Notes under the pieces: model-generated | Seen by the model: only the letters and a program-made list of their open reading frames with translations | Database searches by the model: none | Told to the model about the DNA's origin: nothing | From: a virus | Length of the DNA stretch: 32,755 nt | Reading direction: 5' to 3' (one strand) | IMG/VR virus record: IMGVR_UViG_3300006641_000019 | Coordinates: 1 to 32,755 of that record | Shown: positions 13,472 to 18,603 of the stretch, piece after piece | Layout of the letters: every line of letters begins with the position of its first letter | Position numbering within the stretch: the first letter of the stretch is position 1 | Position numbers and translations under genes: made by a program

Positions 13472-13843
13472 ATGAAAACAAGTATTCGCCTGATTTTGTA
13501 TACAATACTTGCAATTAGACCAACTATTGCGAGTGCTCAAACTTACAGTGAGTTAATGCAGGAGGTCTTAGCAGAGAAGCAAGGTTACTACGCTGATGTT
13601 GTAGCACCGCAGCCAATAGTTCCAGTTGTACCTGTAGTTCCTGCGTACCCTCGTAACCTGATACCACCAAATCCGTATGGAACGGGTTATAGCATTGTGA
13701 CAACCCAGACAACTCAGCCTAACTATGTCCAGCAGTACCTCGGTATTCGTGGAGCTACGAGCAATGTGACAGTGACAAGCGTAGTACCTAACAATGCTTG
13801 GGGTGCTCCACTTAGACCACCAATCCTGTTCCCGTATCCCTAA
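13472..13843 (+). CDS. Exported Pro/Val-rich protein (123 aa)
   Basis: The start is ATG 13472, whose GGAG lies within the end of the previous gene. The N-terminal MKTSIRLILYTILAIRPTIA followed by SAQTYS is a Sec signal peptide with an Ala-x-Ala cleavage site near residue 22. The mature part has a Pro/Val run (PQPIVPVVPVVPAYP), a Tyr/Gln/Asn middle and LGIRGATSNVTVTSVV, and ends PPILFPYP. It probably lies in the periplasm. Early exported phage proteins are often linked to superinfection exclusion or envelope change, which is inference here. Confidence 0.75.
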   Translation: MKTSIRLILYTILAIRPTIASAQTYSELMQEVLAEKQGYYADVVAPQPIVPVVPVVPAYPRNLIPPNPYGTGYSIVTTQTTQPNYVQQYLGIRGATSNVTVTSVVPNNAWGAPLRPPILFPYP

Positions 13844-13847
13844 GCCA

Positions 13848-13866
13848 AGGGTTACGCAGTAAGCCA
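13848..13866 (+). repeat. 19-bp control repeat, copy 2
   Basis: Identical to 12253-12271 and placed 24 bases before the second palindrome. Confidence 0.85.
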
Positions 13867-13870
13867 ACTT

Positions 13871-13887
13871 TTTCACAATTCGTGAAA
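13871..13887. other. Short palindrome in the second control cassette
   Basis: TTTCAC (13871-13876) and GTGAAA (13882-13887) are separated by 5 bases. The site lies between the 19-bp repeat and the TAGGAT palindrome. It lacks a T tract after it, so it is more likely a protein site than a terminator. Confidence 0.4.
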
Positions 13888-13890
13888 CCG

Positions 13891-13912
13891 TAGGATTGTT
13901 GACTACATCCTA
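13891..13912. promoter_or_regulatory. Second operator-like palindrome with TTGACT box
   Basis: TAGGAT (13891-13896) and ATCCTA (13907-13912) are inverted with a 10-base spacer that contains TTGACT (13899-13904), a near-perfect -35 box. The half-site resembles that of the first operator (CGTATGATTG versus CGTAGGATTG), and GTGAA precedes both. No clear -10 at the right distance is visible, so the promoter itself is less certain than the operator likeness. Confidence 0.55.
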
Positions 13913-13957
13913 TGTACACATAGTAGTTAATTTGTTAAATAGTTAATTGGAGACATT

Positions 13958-14233
13958 ATGAAACGACTAATTCTTGTAGTGACAATAGCAACTTGTAGCG
14001 GCTGTGGAGTTATCTTACCTGACGTAATGCTCGTAGGTACCGAGCAAGGCATCCGTGCTTATAACGATGGGCAGTCTGCGCTCATCGCTCAAAGTAAGAC
14101 CCAAAATAAGAACCAAGAGACTCCGTACTGGTCAAATAGACGAGTGCAATCTGGTTACAGCTTTTGGGACCGTCTTAGCCATGGCTTTATCGCTACTAGC
14201 AAACCACAGGAGGTACCAACCGATGCTCAGTAA
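13958..14233 (+). CDS. Probable lipoprotein (91 aa)
   Basis: The N-terminus MKRLILVVTIATCSGCG is a signal peptide ending in a lipobox-like CSGC with the lipidated Cys at residue 16. GGAG precedes the ATG. The mature part has VMLVGTEQGIRAYNDGQSAL, a Gln/Asn-rich stretch and WDRLSHGFIATSKPQEVPTD. It is the first gene behind the second control cassette. An outer- or inner-membrane anchored phage lipoprotein expressed early could block reinfection, but this is not shown by the sequence. Confidence 0.75.
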   Translation: MKRLILVVTIATCSGCGVILPDVMLVGTEQGIRAYNDGQSALIAQSKTQNKNQETPYWSNRRVQSGYSFWDRLSHGFIATSKPQEVPTDAQ

Positions 14234-14456
14234 ATCACTAACATGGTTCCTCACTACGTCTACAATCGTAGGCGTACCCGTGACAATCGCCATACTGCTA
14301 ATCGGCATCGAGCGTTCAATACATACGCTCACATGCGAGACTGCAAGATATGGCTGTAACAGAAGTTTTACCCAGTCAGTAGACTACATTGCCGAACAGG
14401 TCGATGAGGATACTGATGTAGTAATAACACCAAAAAAGAGTAAATTTACGAAGTAA
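14223..14456 (+). CDS. Small membrane protein with one N-terminal helix (77 aa)
   Basis: ATG 14223 is chosen because a strong AGGAGG (14208-14213) precedes it; it overlaps the lipoprotein gene by 11 bases in another frame. One membrane segment is seen (LTTSTIVGVPVTIAILLIGI, residues about 10-29), followed by a short domain with two Cys (HTLTCETARYGCNRSF) that could form a disulfide in the periplasm. A charged tail ends KKSKFTK. The tight coupling to the lipoprotein resembles paired envelope proteins, but it does not look like a standard Rz/Rz1 pair. Confidence 0.7.
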   Translation: MLSKSLTWFLTTSTIVGVPVTIAILLIGIERSIHTLTCETARYGCNRSFTQSVDYIAEQVDEDTDVVITPKKSKFTK

Positions 14457-14472
14457 ATTAAGGAGATAAACC

Positions 14473-14739
14473 ATGACTAAAATAACAGAGAAAGCGATGG
14501 AGTTTTTCTATCGTGATGATGAAGCAAGCAAGATGCTAAATGCGTTGCTAGAGGACGGCAAACCATGTCGTGTCATTGCTGCGGCTCTTGAGGAGTACAT
14601 GAACCAACTTAATAGGTTTGAACTAATGGGAATATACCATCAGCTTCAAGTTCATGTAGTGGATGCTACGGACTGGGATGAGGTAGCAAACCGAGCACTA
14701 TGTGATTGGTACGGCGCTCACTCAGACAATAACTGCTAA
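14473..14739 (+). CDS. Early helical protein, unknown (88 aa)
   Basis: ATG at 14473 with AAGGAG in front. The acidic helical product MTKITEKAMEFFYRDDEASK continues with LLEDGKPCRVIAAALEEYMN, ELMGIYHQLQVHVVDATDWD and ends ALCDWYGAHSDNNC. It lies just before the ERF gene, which suggests a recombination or host-takeover role, but no family is recognised. Confidence 0.75.
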   Translation: MTKITEKAMEFFYRDDEASKMLNALLEDGKPCRVIAAALEEYMNQLNRFELMGIYHQLQVHVVDATDWDEVANRALCDWYGAHSDNNC

Positions 14740-14760
14740 TAAAACAAGGAGAATAAGACT

Positions 14761-15420
14761 ATGAATGATGCAATTTTTAAGGCGTTTATCGCCGCACAGA
14801 AAGAGTTTGGACCAGCTCTAAAGACCAGCACCAACCCACACTTTAGATCACGCTATGCAGACCTTTCAGCGTGTGTTGAAGCTGTAATCGATGCGCTCAA
14901 TTCTAATGGCTTAGGATTGGTTCAGGTAACTCATCCTTGCGAGTCAGGAGTAAGCGTTGAGACAGTTTTGGTACATGAGTCTGGACAAACCATGACAAGT
15001 GGCGTGTTACATGTACCAGCTTCAAAGCAAGATGCTCAAGGCTATGGGTCAGCACTGACATACGCTCGCAGATATAGCTTAATGGCAATCTGCGGCATTG
15101 CTCCAGAGGATGATGACGGAAACAAGGCGAGCAAACCTATTGAGGTTAAAACTAAAGACATAAAAGTTGAGCGTGTCTCAGTAGTTAATAAGGCAACAGG
15201 AGAAGTAACTGAGGTACTCAATACCACTAAAAAGTCACGGATTGAGAAAACGATCTATGACATCAGGACACTCGCCGAAGAACAGCAACCAGCAGCAGCA
15301 GAATATCTGCGGCAACACAGTTGCGAGTATAGCGAAGCACTCGGAGTCTGGACCTGCCCAATCAGACTTCAACGGCTTCAAAGTTGCGTAGTTGAGAAGG
15401 TGGCTAATGAAAAGGCTTAG
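14761..15420 (+). CDS. erf: ERF-family single-strand annealing recombinase
   Basis: A 219-residue protein that anneals complementary single strands in phage recombination and genome circularisation. The family signature is clear: NPHFRSRYADL (25-35), LNSNGLGLVQVT, QGYGSALTYARRYSL (93-107) and APEDDDGNKA (114-123). The C-terminal 95 residues are a charged tail, as in other ERF proteins. The start carries a variant of the repeated initiation box (GGAGAATAAGACTATGA). No partner 5'-3' exonuclease is next to it; two other nuclease-like genes lie downstream. Confidence 0.95.
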   Translation: MNDAIFKAFIAAQKEFGPALKTSTNPHFRSRYADLSACVEAVIDALNSNGLGLVQVTHPCESGVSVETVLVHESGQTMTSGVLHVPASKQDAQGYGSALTYARRYSLMAICGIAPEDDDGNKASKPIEVKTKDIKVERVSVVNKATGEVTEVLNTTKKSRIEKTIYDIRTLAEEQQPAAAEYLRQHSCEYSEALGVWTCPIRLQRLQSCVVEKVANEKA

Positions 15421-15622
15421 AGTAGAAATACCTAAAAAACCAAAACAATTACGGCGTTATGATGCACCGCGTCCTGGATATAGGCGTTGGACAACTCAAG
15501 TAAAACTAGAATTGTTCAATGATTTCTGCAAAGTAGCAGAGAATGAGGATAAGGTACTGATTGACGCTGTTGAAGAAGCACTTAGTAACTGGACATACCA
15601 TGATGGAGACGTACATGAATAA
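15407..15622 (+). CDS. Small basic protein, unknown (71 aa)
   Basis: ATG 15407 overlaps the end of the ERF gene by 14 bases and has GAAGG upstream. The first 30 residues are very basic (MKRLRVEIPKKPKQLRRYDA, RPGYRRWT) and could bind DNA or RNA. The rest is an acidic helix (FNDFCKVAENEDKVLIDAVE). It may be a nucleic-acid binding accessory to ERF; nothing more specific can be said. Confidence 0.7.
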   Translation: MKRLRVEIPKKPKQLRRYDAPRPGYRRWTTQVKLELFNDFCKVAENEDKVLIDAVEEALSNWTYHDGDVHE

Positions 15623-15860
15623 GCATATCGCATTAGAAGCTCTAGGATACGTTTTAAGCAAAGATAGATACCTTGGTGATGGTCGGATAGCCATGAGGGA
15701 AAAGAAAGCCTACACGGCTGGCGTAGAGGCTATAAAAGGCATATTGGCTAATAGACTGGATAGACTTCTGTGGAAAGCTGAAAAGAGTAACACAGACTAC
15801 GACCGTGCTAGGCTAGATGGCGCACTGTGGTTGTATGAGGTTTTAGAGGACGAAGAATAA
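15615..15860 (+). CDS. Small helical protein, unknown (81 aa)
   Basis: ATG 15615 with GGAG at 15605-15608, overlapping the previous gene by 8 bases. It reads MNKHIALEALGYVLSKDRYL, then AMREKKAYTAGVEAIKGILA and the acidic end ALWLYEVLEDEE. It is fully helical and charged. The stop is 5 bases before the tRNA gene, so gene and tRNA are on the same transcript. Confidence 0.7.
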   Translation: MNKHIALEALGYVLSKDRYLGDGRIAMREKKAYTAGVEAIKGILANRLDRLLWKAEKSNTDYDRARLDGALWLYEVLEDEE

Positions 15861-15865
15861 CAAAC

Positions 15866-15941
15866 TGGCTAGTAGTTCAGTTGGTAGAACAGACGGCTGT
15901 TAACCGTCATGTCGTAGGTTCGAGTCCTACCTAGCCAGCCA
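15866..15941 (+). tRNA. tRNA-Asn (GTT), CCA encoded
   Basis: The cloverleaf is complete. The acceptor stem TGGCTAG/CTAGCCA is perfect, the D stem is GTTC/GAAC, the anticodon stem GACGG/CCGTC holds loop CTGTTAA (anticodon GTT), and the T arm is GTAGG-TTCGAGT-CCTAC. The discriminator base is G, as in bacterial tRNA-Asn, and CCA is at 15939-15941. It is 73 bases plus CCA. It probably supplements host Asn decoding or replaces a tRNA cleaved by host defence (inference). Confidence 0.97.
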
Positions 15942-16007
15942 AAAAAATACCCTGCATTAAACTCAGGTCGTATGGCACATCCATGCCATTCCGAATTTAG
16001 TGCAGGG
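15941..16007 (-). terminator. Terminator for the initiator gene transcript, long branched stem
   Basis: Arms 15950-15964 and 15993-16007 pair over 15 positions with only G-T wobbles or a mismatch. Inside, ATGGCA (15972-15977) pairs with TGCCAT (15984-15989). On the minus strand the stem is followed by TA and seven T (plus A run 15941-15947). It lies 70 bases beyond the stop of the initiator gene. Confidence 0.8.
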
Positions 16008-16076
16008 TCAAACCTCGATGACTAGTCGAAGTTTCTTGGAGACATGGAAAGACCATGACTCAGCTAAGGTACCATC
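16008..16076. other. Two further hairpins between tRNA and initiator gene
   Basis: AAACCTCGA (16010-16018) pairs with TCGAAGTTT (16026-16034) with one mismatch and a 7-base loop. CATGG (16043-16047) pairs with CCATG (16053-16057), extended by GAG/CTC and CTT/AAG across a mismatch and bulges. Together with the adjacent terminator stem, nearly all of 15950-16068 can fold. This could be a small RNA on the minus strand ending at the terminator, or a structured 3' untranslated region. Confidence 0.55.
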
Positions 16077-16553
16077 TCAAAACCGCTTCTTCAATCCGAA
16101 CCTCTCAGCAGCTTCATTAACTTTATCTAAGTTTGGTTTTGGTTGTTCTCTTTGTAATTTATCTTTGTAGTTGGATCTTTGTATATGGATCTTTGTATTG
16201 GTTCTTTTTGACCCAGGTTGTTGGTTCAATTTGACCCCCCCACTGGTCCAATTTGACCCAGGTAGGCGGTCATTTTGACCCAGGTTAGGCACTGTTTTTA
16301 GTGTCCGTTTCATGCCTCGATAGCTAATTTCTAGGTATCCTAAATCAACAAGAGTTTTGATTACTCTCCTAACCGTTGACTCGCTCATCCCAAGTTCTGC
16401 AGATATGTGCGCTCGACTCGCAAAGCATGACAATCCTTGCGCTTCAAATTCAGAAACATAGGCAAGTAGAACAGCCTCATCTCTGCCTACTGTTTTTGAT
16501 ATGCGTTTGTTGACCTTGAAAAAAAGGTCATCGTCTGATAATTTATTTTTCAT
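16077..16553 (-). CDS. Winged-helix replication initiator (lambda O-like) containing the origin
   Basis: 158 residues. The N-terminal 80 residues are a HTH_36-type winged helix: AYVSEFEAQGLSCFASRAHI, SAELGMSESTVRRVIKTLVD (recognition helix about 57-70) and LGYLEISYRG (wing). Residues about 89-135 are a polar linker whose DNA carries the iterons and AT-rich repeats. The short C-terminus is helical and charged (NLDKVNEAAERFGLKKRF) and may contact the host helicase machinery. In lambda, the O gene has this same plan and O binds its own iterons. The start is ATG 16553 with AAAGGA 12 bases ahead. No helicase loader gene follows it. The function is inferred from domain plus DNA layout. Confidence 0.8.
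   Translation of the reverse strand: MKNKLSDDDLFFKVNKRISKTVGRDEAVLLAYVSEFEAQGLSCFASRAHISAELGMSESTVRRVIKTLVDLGYLEISYRGMKRTLKTVPNLGQNDRLPGSNWTSGGVKLNQQPGSKRTNTKIHIQRSNYKDKLQREQPKPNLDKVNEAAERFGLKKRF
16149..16204. repeat. AT-rich direct repeats (candidate DNA unwinding element)
   Basis: TCTTTGTA starts at 16149, 16162, 16176 and 16190, spaced 13, 14 and 14 bases. The two inner-right copies extend to GGATCTTTGTAT, which resembles the GATCTnTTnTTTT 13-mers of bacterial oriC. The period is not a multiple of 3 in the coding frame, so the repeat is kept at DNA level, not for the protein. Confidence 0.8.
16208..16286. other. ori: Iteron array, candidate origin of replication
   Basis: TTTGACCCAGGT occurs exactly at 16208, 16253 and 16275, with a partial copy (TTTGACCC) at 16231. 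Start-to-start spacing is 23, 22 and 22 bases, about two helix turns, so an initiator would bind one face. GGTTCAA or GGTCCAA follows inside two of the units. The array sits beside the AT-rich repeats and inside the winged-helix initiator gene, matching lambda ori (four iterons in gene O next to an AT-rich block). Confidence 0.85.
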
Positions 16554-16585
16554 AGAGGAACAATTCCTTTAGCACCATTCAAAAG

Positions 16586-16620
16586 CCACTCATTCCCGCC
16601 AAGGTATCGAGTGGTTTTTT
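16586..16620 (+). terminator. Rho-independent terminator, probably bidirectional
   Basis: CCACTC (16586-16591) pairs with GAGTGG (16609-16614) and six T follow (16615-16620); the A run at 16581-16584 gives a weaker T tract on the minus strand. It separates the excisionase-like gene from the initiator gene and would stop plus-strand early transcripts that pass through the origin. Confidence 0.75.
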
Positions 16621-16814
16621 CATTCCTTGTTTCTATTCTTCAGCCATTCTTCAACTTCACTTAACTTGAAACGTCTGGACTTTCTAATCCGTAACATCGG
16701 CATGCCCTGACGAATCAGTATTTCAATCATTGGTCTTCCTACCTTGAAATGTTCGATCACTTTGTGTAAGTCGACATAAGGTTCTAATTGTTTTGTATTG
16801 TCTTCCATAGTCAT
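16620..16814 (-). CDS. Excisionase/AlpA-like helix-turn-helix protein
   Basis: 64 residues, a size and form typical of the MerR-like HTH_17 family: VDLHKVIEHFKVGRPMIEIL (first helices), RQGMPMLRIRKSRRFKLSEV (wing and hydrophobic core), then EEWLKNRNKE. Such proteins bind and bend DNA as excisionases or act as small regulators. No integrase is present, so a role in control of the neighbouring origin or initiator gene is more likely. A start at the internal ATG (16808) is equally possible. Confidence 0.8.
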   Translation of the reverse strand: MTMEDNTKQLEPYVDLHKVIEHFKVGRPMIEILIRQGMPMLRIRKSRRFKLSEVEEWLKNRNKE

Positions 16815-16856
16815 GGATGATATGAACTTCCTGTTTAATAATCAATGAGGAATTAC

Positions 16857-17159
16857 ATGGCACGACCATTACAAACATGGAAAAACAAGGGTATCGACAT
16901 AGCCGCATGGAGTACCAAGAACGGCGGTATATCGTTCACCATTCGCAAGACGTATAAACCAAAAGATGCAAACGAGTGGCAGGAAACTAAGACGTTCTTC
17001 CCAAACGACCTAGCTGTTCTCGCTGATCTCATCAAGCAAGCTACAACCTGGGCACACGAGGAGTTTGGCGAACCTGTACCACAGATTGATACACGTCCTC
17101 CGCATCCCAAGGTCGCCGCTATCGTGAAAGAGATTGTAGAGGATGACATACCCTTTTAG
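16857..17159 (+). CDS. Putative single-stranded DNA binding protein with SSB-type acidic tip
   Basis: 100 residues from ATG 16857 (GAGG 6 bases ahead). The body has strands and a helix: TKNGGISFTIRKTY, ETKTFFPNDLAVLADLIKQA. A Pro-rich linker (DTRPPHPK) leads to the end IVEDDIPF. The last residues match the conserved SSB C-terminal tip (DDDIPF), which in bacteria recruits PriA, RecO, RecQ and other repair proteins. The body is not a recognisable OB fold; a PC4-like fold is possible. It sits between the origin and nuclease genes. The SSB role is inferred from tip and context. Confidence 0.65.
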   Translation: MARPLQTWKNKGIDIAAWSTKNGGISFTIRKTYKPKDANEWQETKTFFPNDLAVLADLIKQATTWAHEEFGEPVPQIDTRPPHPKVAAIVKEIVEDDIPF

Positions 17160-17176
17160 CTTACTTGGAGACGACT

Positions 17177-17653
17177 ATGAGACTAGACCATGGAGAGGCA
17201 TTTACAGCCGCTATAGCAGGGTTACAGCGGCAATTTAGAGCCATTCAGCGCAATGCTACCGACAACCAAGGCGATATAACCAGAGACGAATTTGCCACTA
17301 ATATCCACGGCGCTATAGCAGAAGCGACAGTAGCAAAGGCACTAGGCTTGTACTGCAATATGAGCAGTTCAGACCGTGCTGTAGCTGACGTTGGGCACAA
17401 TATCGAGGTGAGAAGCAGCACCAATCCAAAGGCACTGATGCCAATACGCCACCGAGATAAGGATGATGCCAAATACTACTTTGTGGTTGGCATATATCCC
17501 AATCTTAAAATCATCGGCTGGCGTTGGGGTAGAGACTGCAAGCAAGATAGGTACTTGGTAGATAGAGACAAGGCAGGTAATAAATTGGAAAGACCATATT
17601 GGGCAGTACCGCAATCAGACCTAAACCCTGAGCTTATCGAGGTGGTACTATGA
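17177..17653 (+). CDS. PD-(D/E)XK-like putative nuclease family protein
   Basis: 158 residues from ATG 17177, chosen for the GGAG and shortened initiation box in front (an in-frame TTG at 17165 is less likely). Motifs are HGAIAEATVAKALGL (E49), AVADVGHNIEVRSS (D71, E77-x-R79) and the phage-family ending RPYWAVPQSDLNP. The layout Glu...Asp...Glu-x-Lys/Arg fits the PD-(D/E)XK fold, though the usual Lys is Arg here. I recall related phage proteins with the same ending, of unproven activity. It may process DNA ends during recombination. Confidence 0.65.
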   Translation: MRLDHGEAFTAAIAGLQRQFRAIQRNATDNQGDITRDEFATNIHGAIAEATVAKALGLYCNMSSSDRAVADVGHNIEVRSSTNPKALMPIRHRDKDDAKYYFVVGIYPNLKIIGWRWGRDCKQDRYLVDRDKAGNKLERPYWAVPQSDLNPELIEVVL

Positions 17654-17892
17654 AGATTTACAGTCTCCACACTATCACTGACGGCAAGTGGCAAGTTCGT
17701 CTAACTATCCGAGAGAACGATGATTTTAAGCACCGTTACGAGTCTAGACCAGACCTTCGTGCTCTGGTTGATACTTTCTATGACTCGCCTCCAGAGGAAC
17801 TAGCACGGATTATTTTAGAGAATGTACTGTCATGCGAGTCAGTCGAGGTATCTCTGATGTGTGGTCCTGGCATTTACATGGAGCGCACATGA
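17650..17892 (+). CDS. Small protein, unknown (80 aa)
   Basis: ATGA overlap with the nuclease-like gene and GAGG upstream show coupled translation. The product MKIYSLHTITDGKWQVRLTI has two beta strands, then a helix (LRALVDTFYDSPPEELARII) and a strand (VEVSLMCGPGIYM). No family recognised. Confidence 0.75.
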   Translation: MKIYSLHTITDGKWQVRLTIRENDDFKHRYESRPDLRALVDTFYDSPPEELARIILENVLSCESVEVSLMCGPGIYMERT

Positions 17893-18080
17893 GAAAGTCA
17901 GCAGAGGAACTAGCTAAAGAGTACGTTGACTCGCTACCACTAGGGCAATACGGCAAAGAGTTTGACGCCTTTATCGCTGGCTTTATAGCGTGCTTAGAAA
18001 ATTGGAAATGGTATGACAAAGGTGAATCTAGACGAGACGATACAGAAGCGGTTTCCAGCCTCGATGTTCCCAAGCGTTGA
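17889..18080 (+). CDS. Small helical protein, unknown (63 aa)
   Basis: ATG 17889 with GGAG at 17880 and a 4-base overlap with the previous stop. It encodes MRKSAEELAKEYVDSLPLGQ, FDAFIAGFIACLENWKWYDK and a charged tail. It is an acidic helical product of unknown role. Confidence 0.7.
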   Translation: MRKSAEELAKEYVDSLPLGQYGKEFDAFIAGFIACLENWKWYDKGESRRDDTEAVSSLDVPKR

Positions 18081-18237
18081 CGAGCAAACAATGGTTCAGC
18101 TTTACCGTGCGTATAGCTGTGGTTTTAAAGAAGGCTACGGACTCTCGCATCCTGCTGTTATAATCGACATGGGTAATAAGCCAACCTTAGGAGAACTATT
18201 ACATGCCGCTGAACAAAAAAGGTCTCAAGATTCGTAG
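18013..18237 (+). CDS. Small protein, unknown (74 aa), start uncertain
   Basis: The frame opens at 18013, overlapping the previous gene by 68 bases, more than usual. A later ATG at 18064 (MFPSVDEQTMVQLYRAYSCG) would cut the overlap to 17 bases but lacks a good ribosome site. The C-terminal part, FKEGYGLSHPAVIIDMGNKP then LGELLHAAEQKR, overlaps the next gene by 35 bases. Confidence 0.6.
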   Translation: MTKVNLDETIQKRFPASMFPSVDEQTMVQLYRAYSCGFKEGYGLSHPAVIIDMGNKPTLGELLHAAEQKRSQDS

Positions 18238-18340
18238 CGCAATGGAAAAGTTTTACGGCAAGAAGAAAGGTGACGAAATCTTTTACGCTTCCGAAAACAA
18301 AGGCACCATCAAAGGCGTAACTAAGAAGAAGAAAAAGTAA
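18203..18340 (+). CDS. Conserved short phage protein, MPLNKKG family (45 aa)
   Basis: ATG 18203 with AGGAG at 18189-18193; stop TAA 18338. It reads MPLNKKGLKIRSAMEKFYGK, then KGDEIFYASENKGTIKGV and a poly-Lys end. This matches a short, very basic protein found in many tailed phages (MPLNKKGKKI...YGKKKG..VFYAS.NKGTI.GV), of unknown function. It is too short for most gene finders. It is followed at once by the next gene, whose ATG shares the last A of the stop. Confidence 0.85.
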   Translation: MPLNKKGLKIRSAMEKFYGKKKGDEIFYASENKGTIKGVTKKKKK

Positions 18341-18603
18341 TGCCACAGGAAAGCAACATTCGCAAAAGTCTTGAACGACAAGTAAGCCTGAACAGACCTT
18401 TTCGTACTCCTGGCGAACGGAAAAAGTTTGCTGTGTACGTTAAGAATGAGAAGGGCAACGTAATTAAGGTGCGTTTTGGCGATCCAGAAATGAAGATTCG
18501 CAAAAACGAACCAGCTCGCCGCAAAAGTTTTAGAGCACGACACAACTGCGACAGTCCTGGACCAAAAACAAAGGCTAGGTATTGGTCGTGCAGAAATTGG
18601 TAA
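18340..18603 (+). CDS. Conserved basic phage protein with SFRARHNCD...RYWSC motif
   Basis: 87 residues, strongly basic. A beta-rich part (KKFAVYVKNEKGNVIKVRFG) leads to GDPEMKIRKNEPARRKSFRA, RHNCDSPGPKTKARYWSCRN and a final W. I recall this C-terminal signature from many phages, both as a stand-alone protein and fused to structural or protease proteins, usually next to the MPLNKKG protein as here. The conserved Cys/His/Trp hints at a small metal or nucleic-acid binding fold; role unknown. Confidence 0.85.
   Translation: MPQESNIRKSLERQVSLNRPFRTPGERKKFAVYVKNEKGNVIKVRFGDPEMKIRKNEPARRKSFRARHNCDSPGPKTKARYWSCRNW

Noticed and set aside
13899-13929. Full sigma70 promoter before the lipoprotein gene
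   Set aside because: TTGACT is a good -35, but no -10 lies at 16-18 bases; the nearest candidate (TAGTTA) is 19 bases away and poor.
15866-15941. tRNA-Asn gene as a phage attachment site
   Set aside because: The tRNA is complete, is expressed in line with early genes and there is no integrase in the closed genome.
16149-16286. Repeat cluster as a CRISPR array
   Set aside because: Units are 8-12 bases with 13-23 base periods inside a coding gene, with no 25-35 base repeats and spacers. It fits iterons and an unwinding element.
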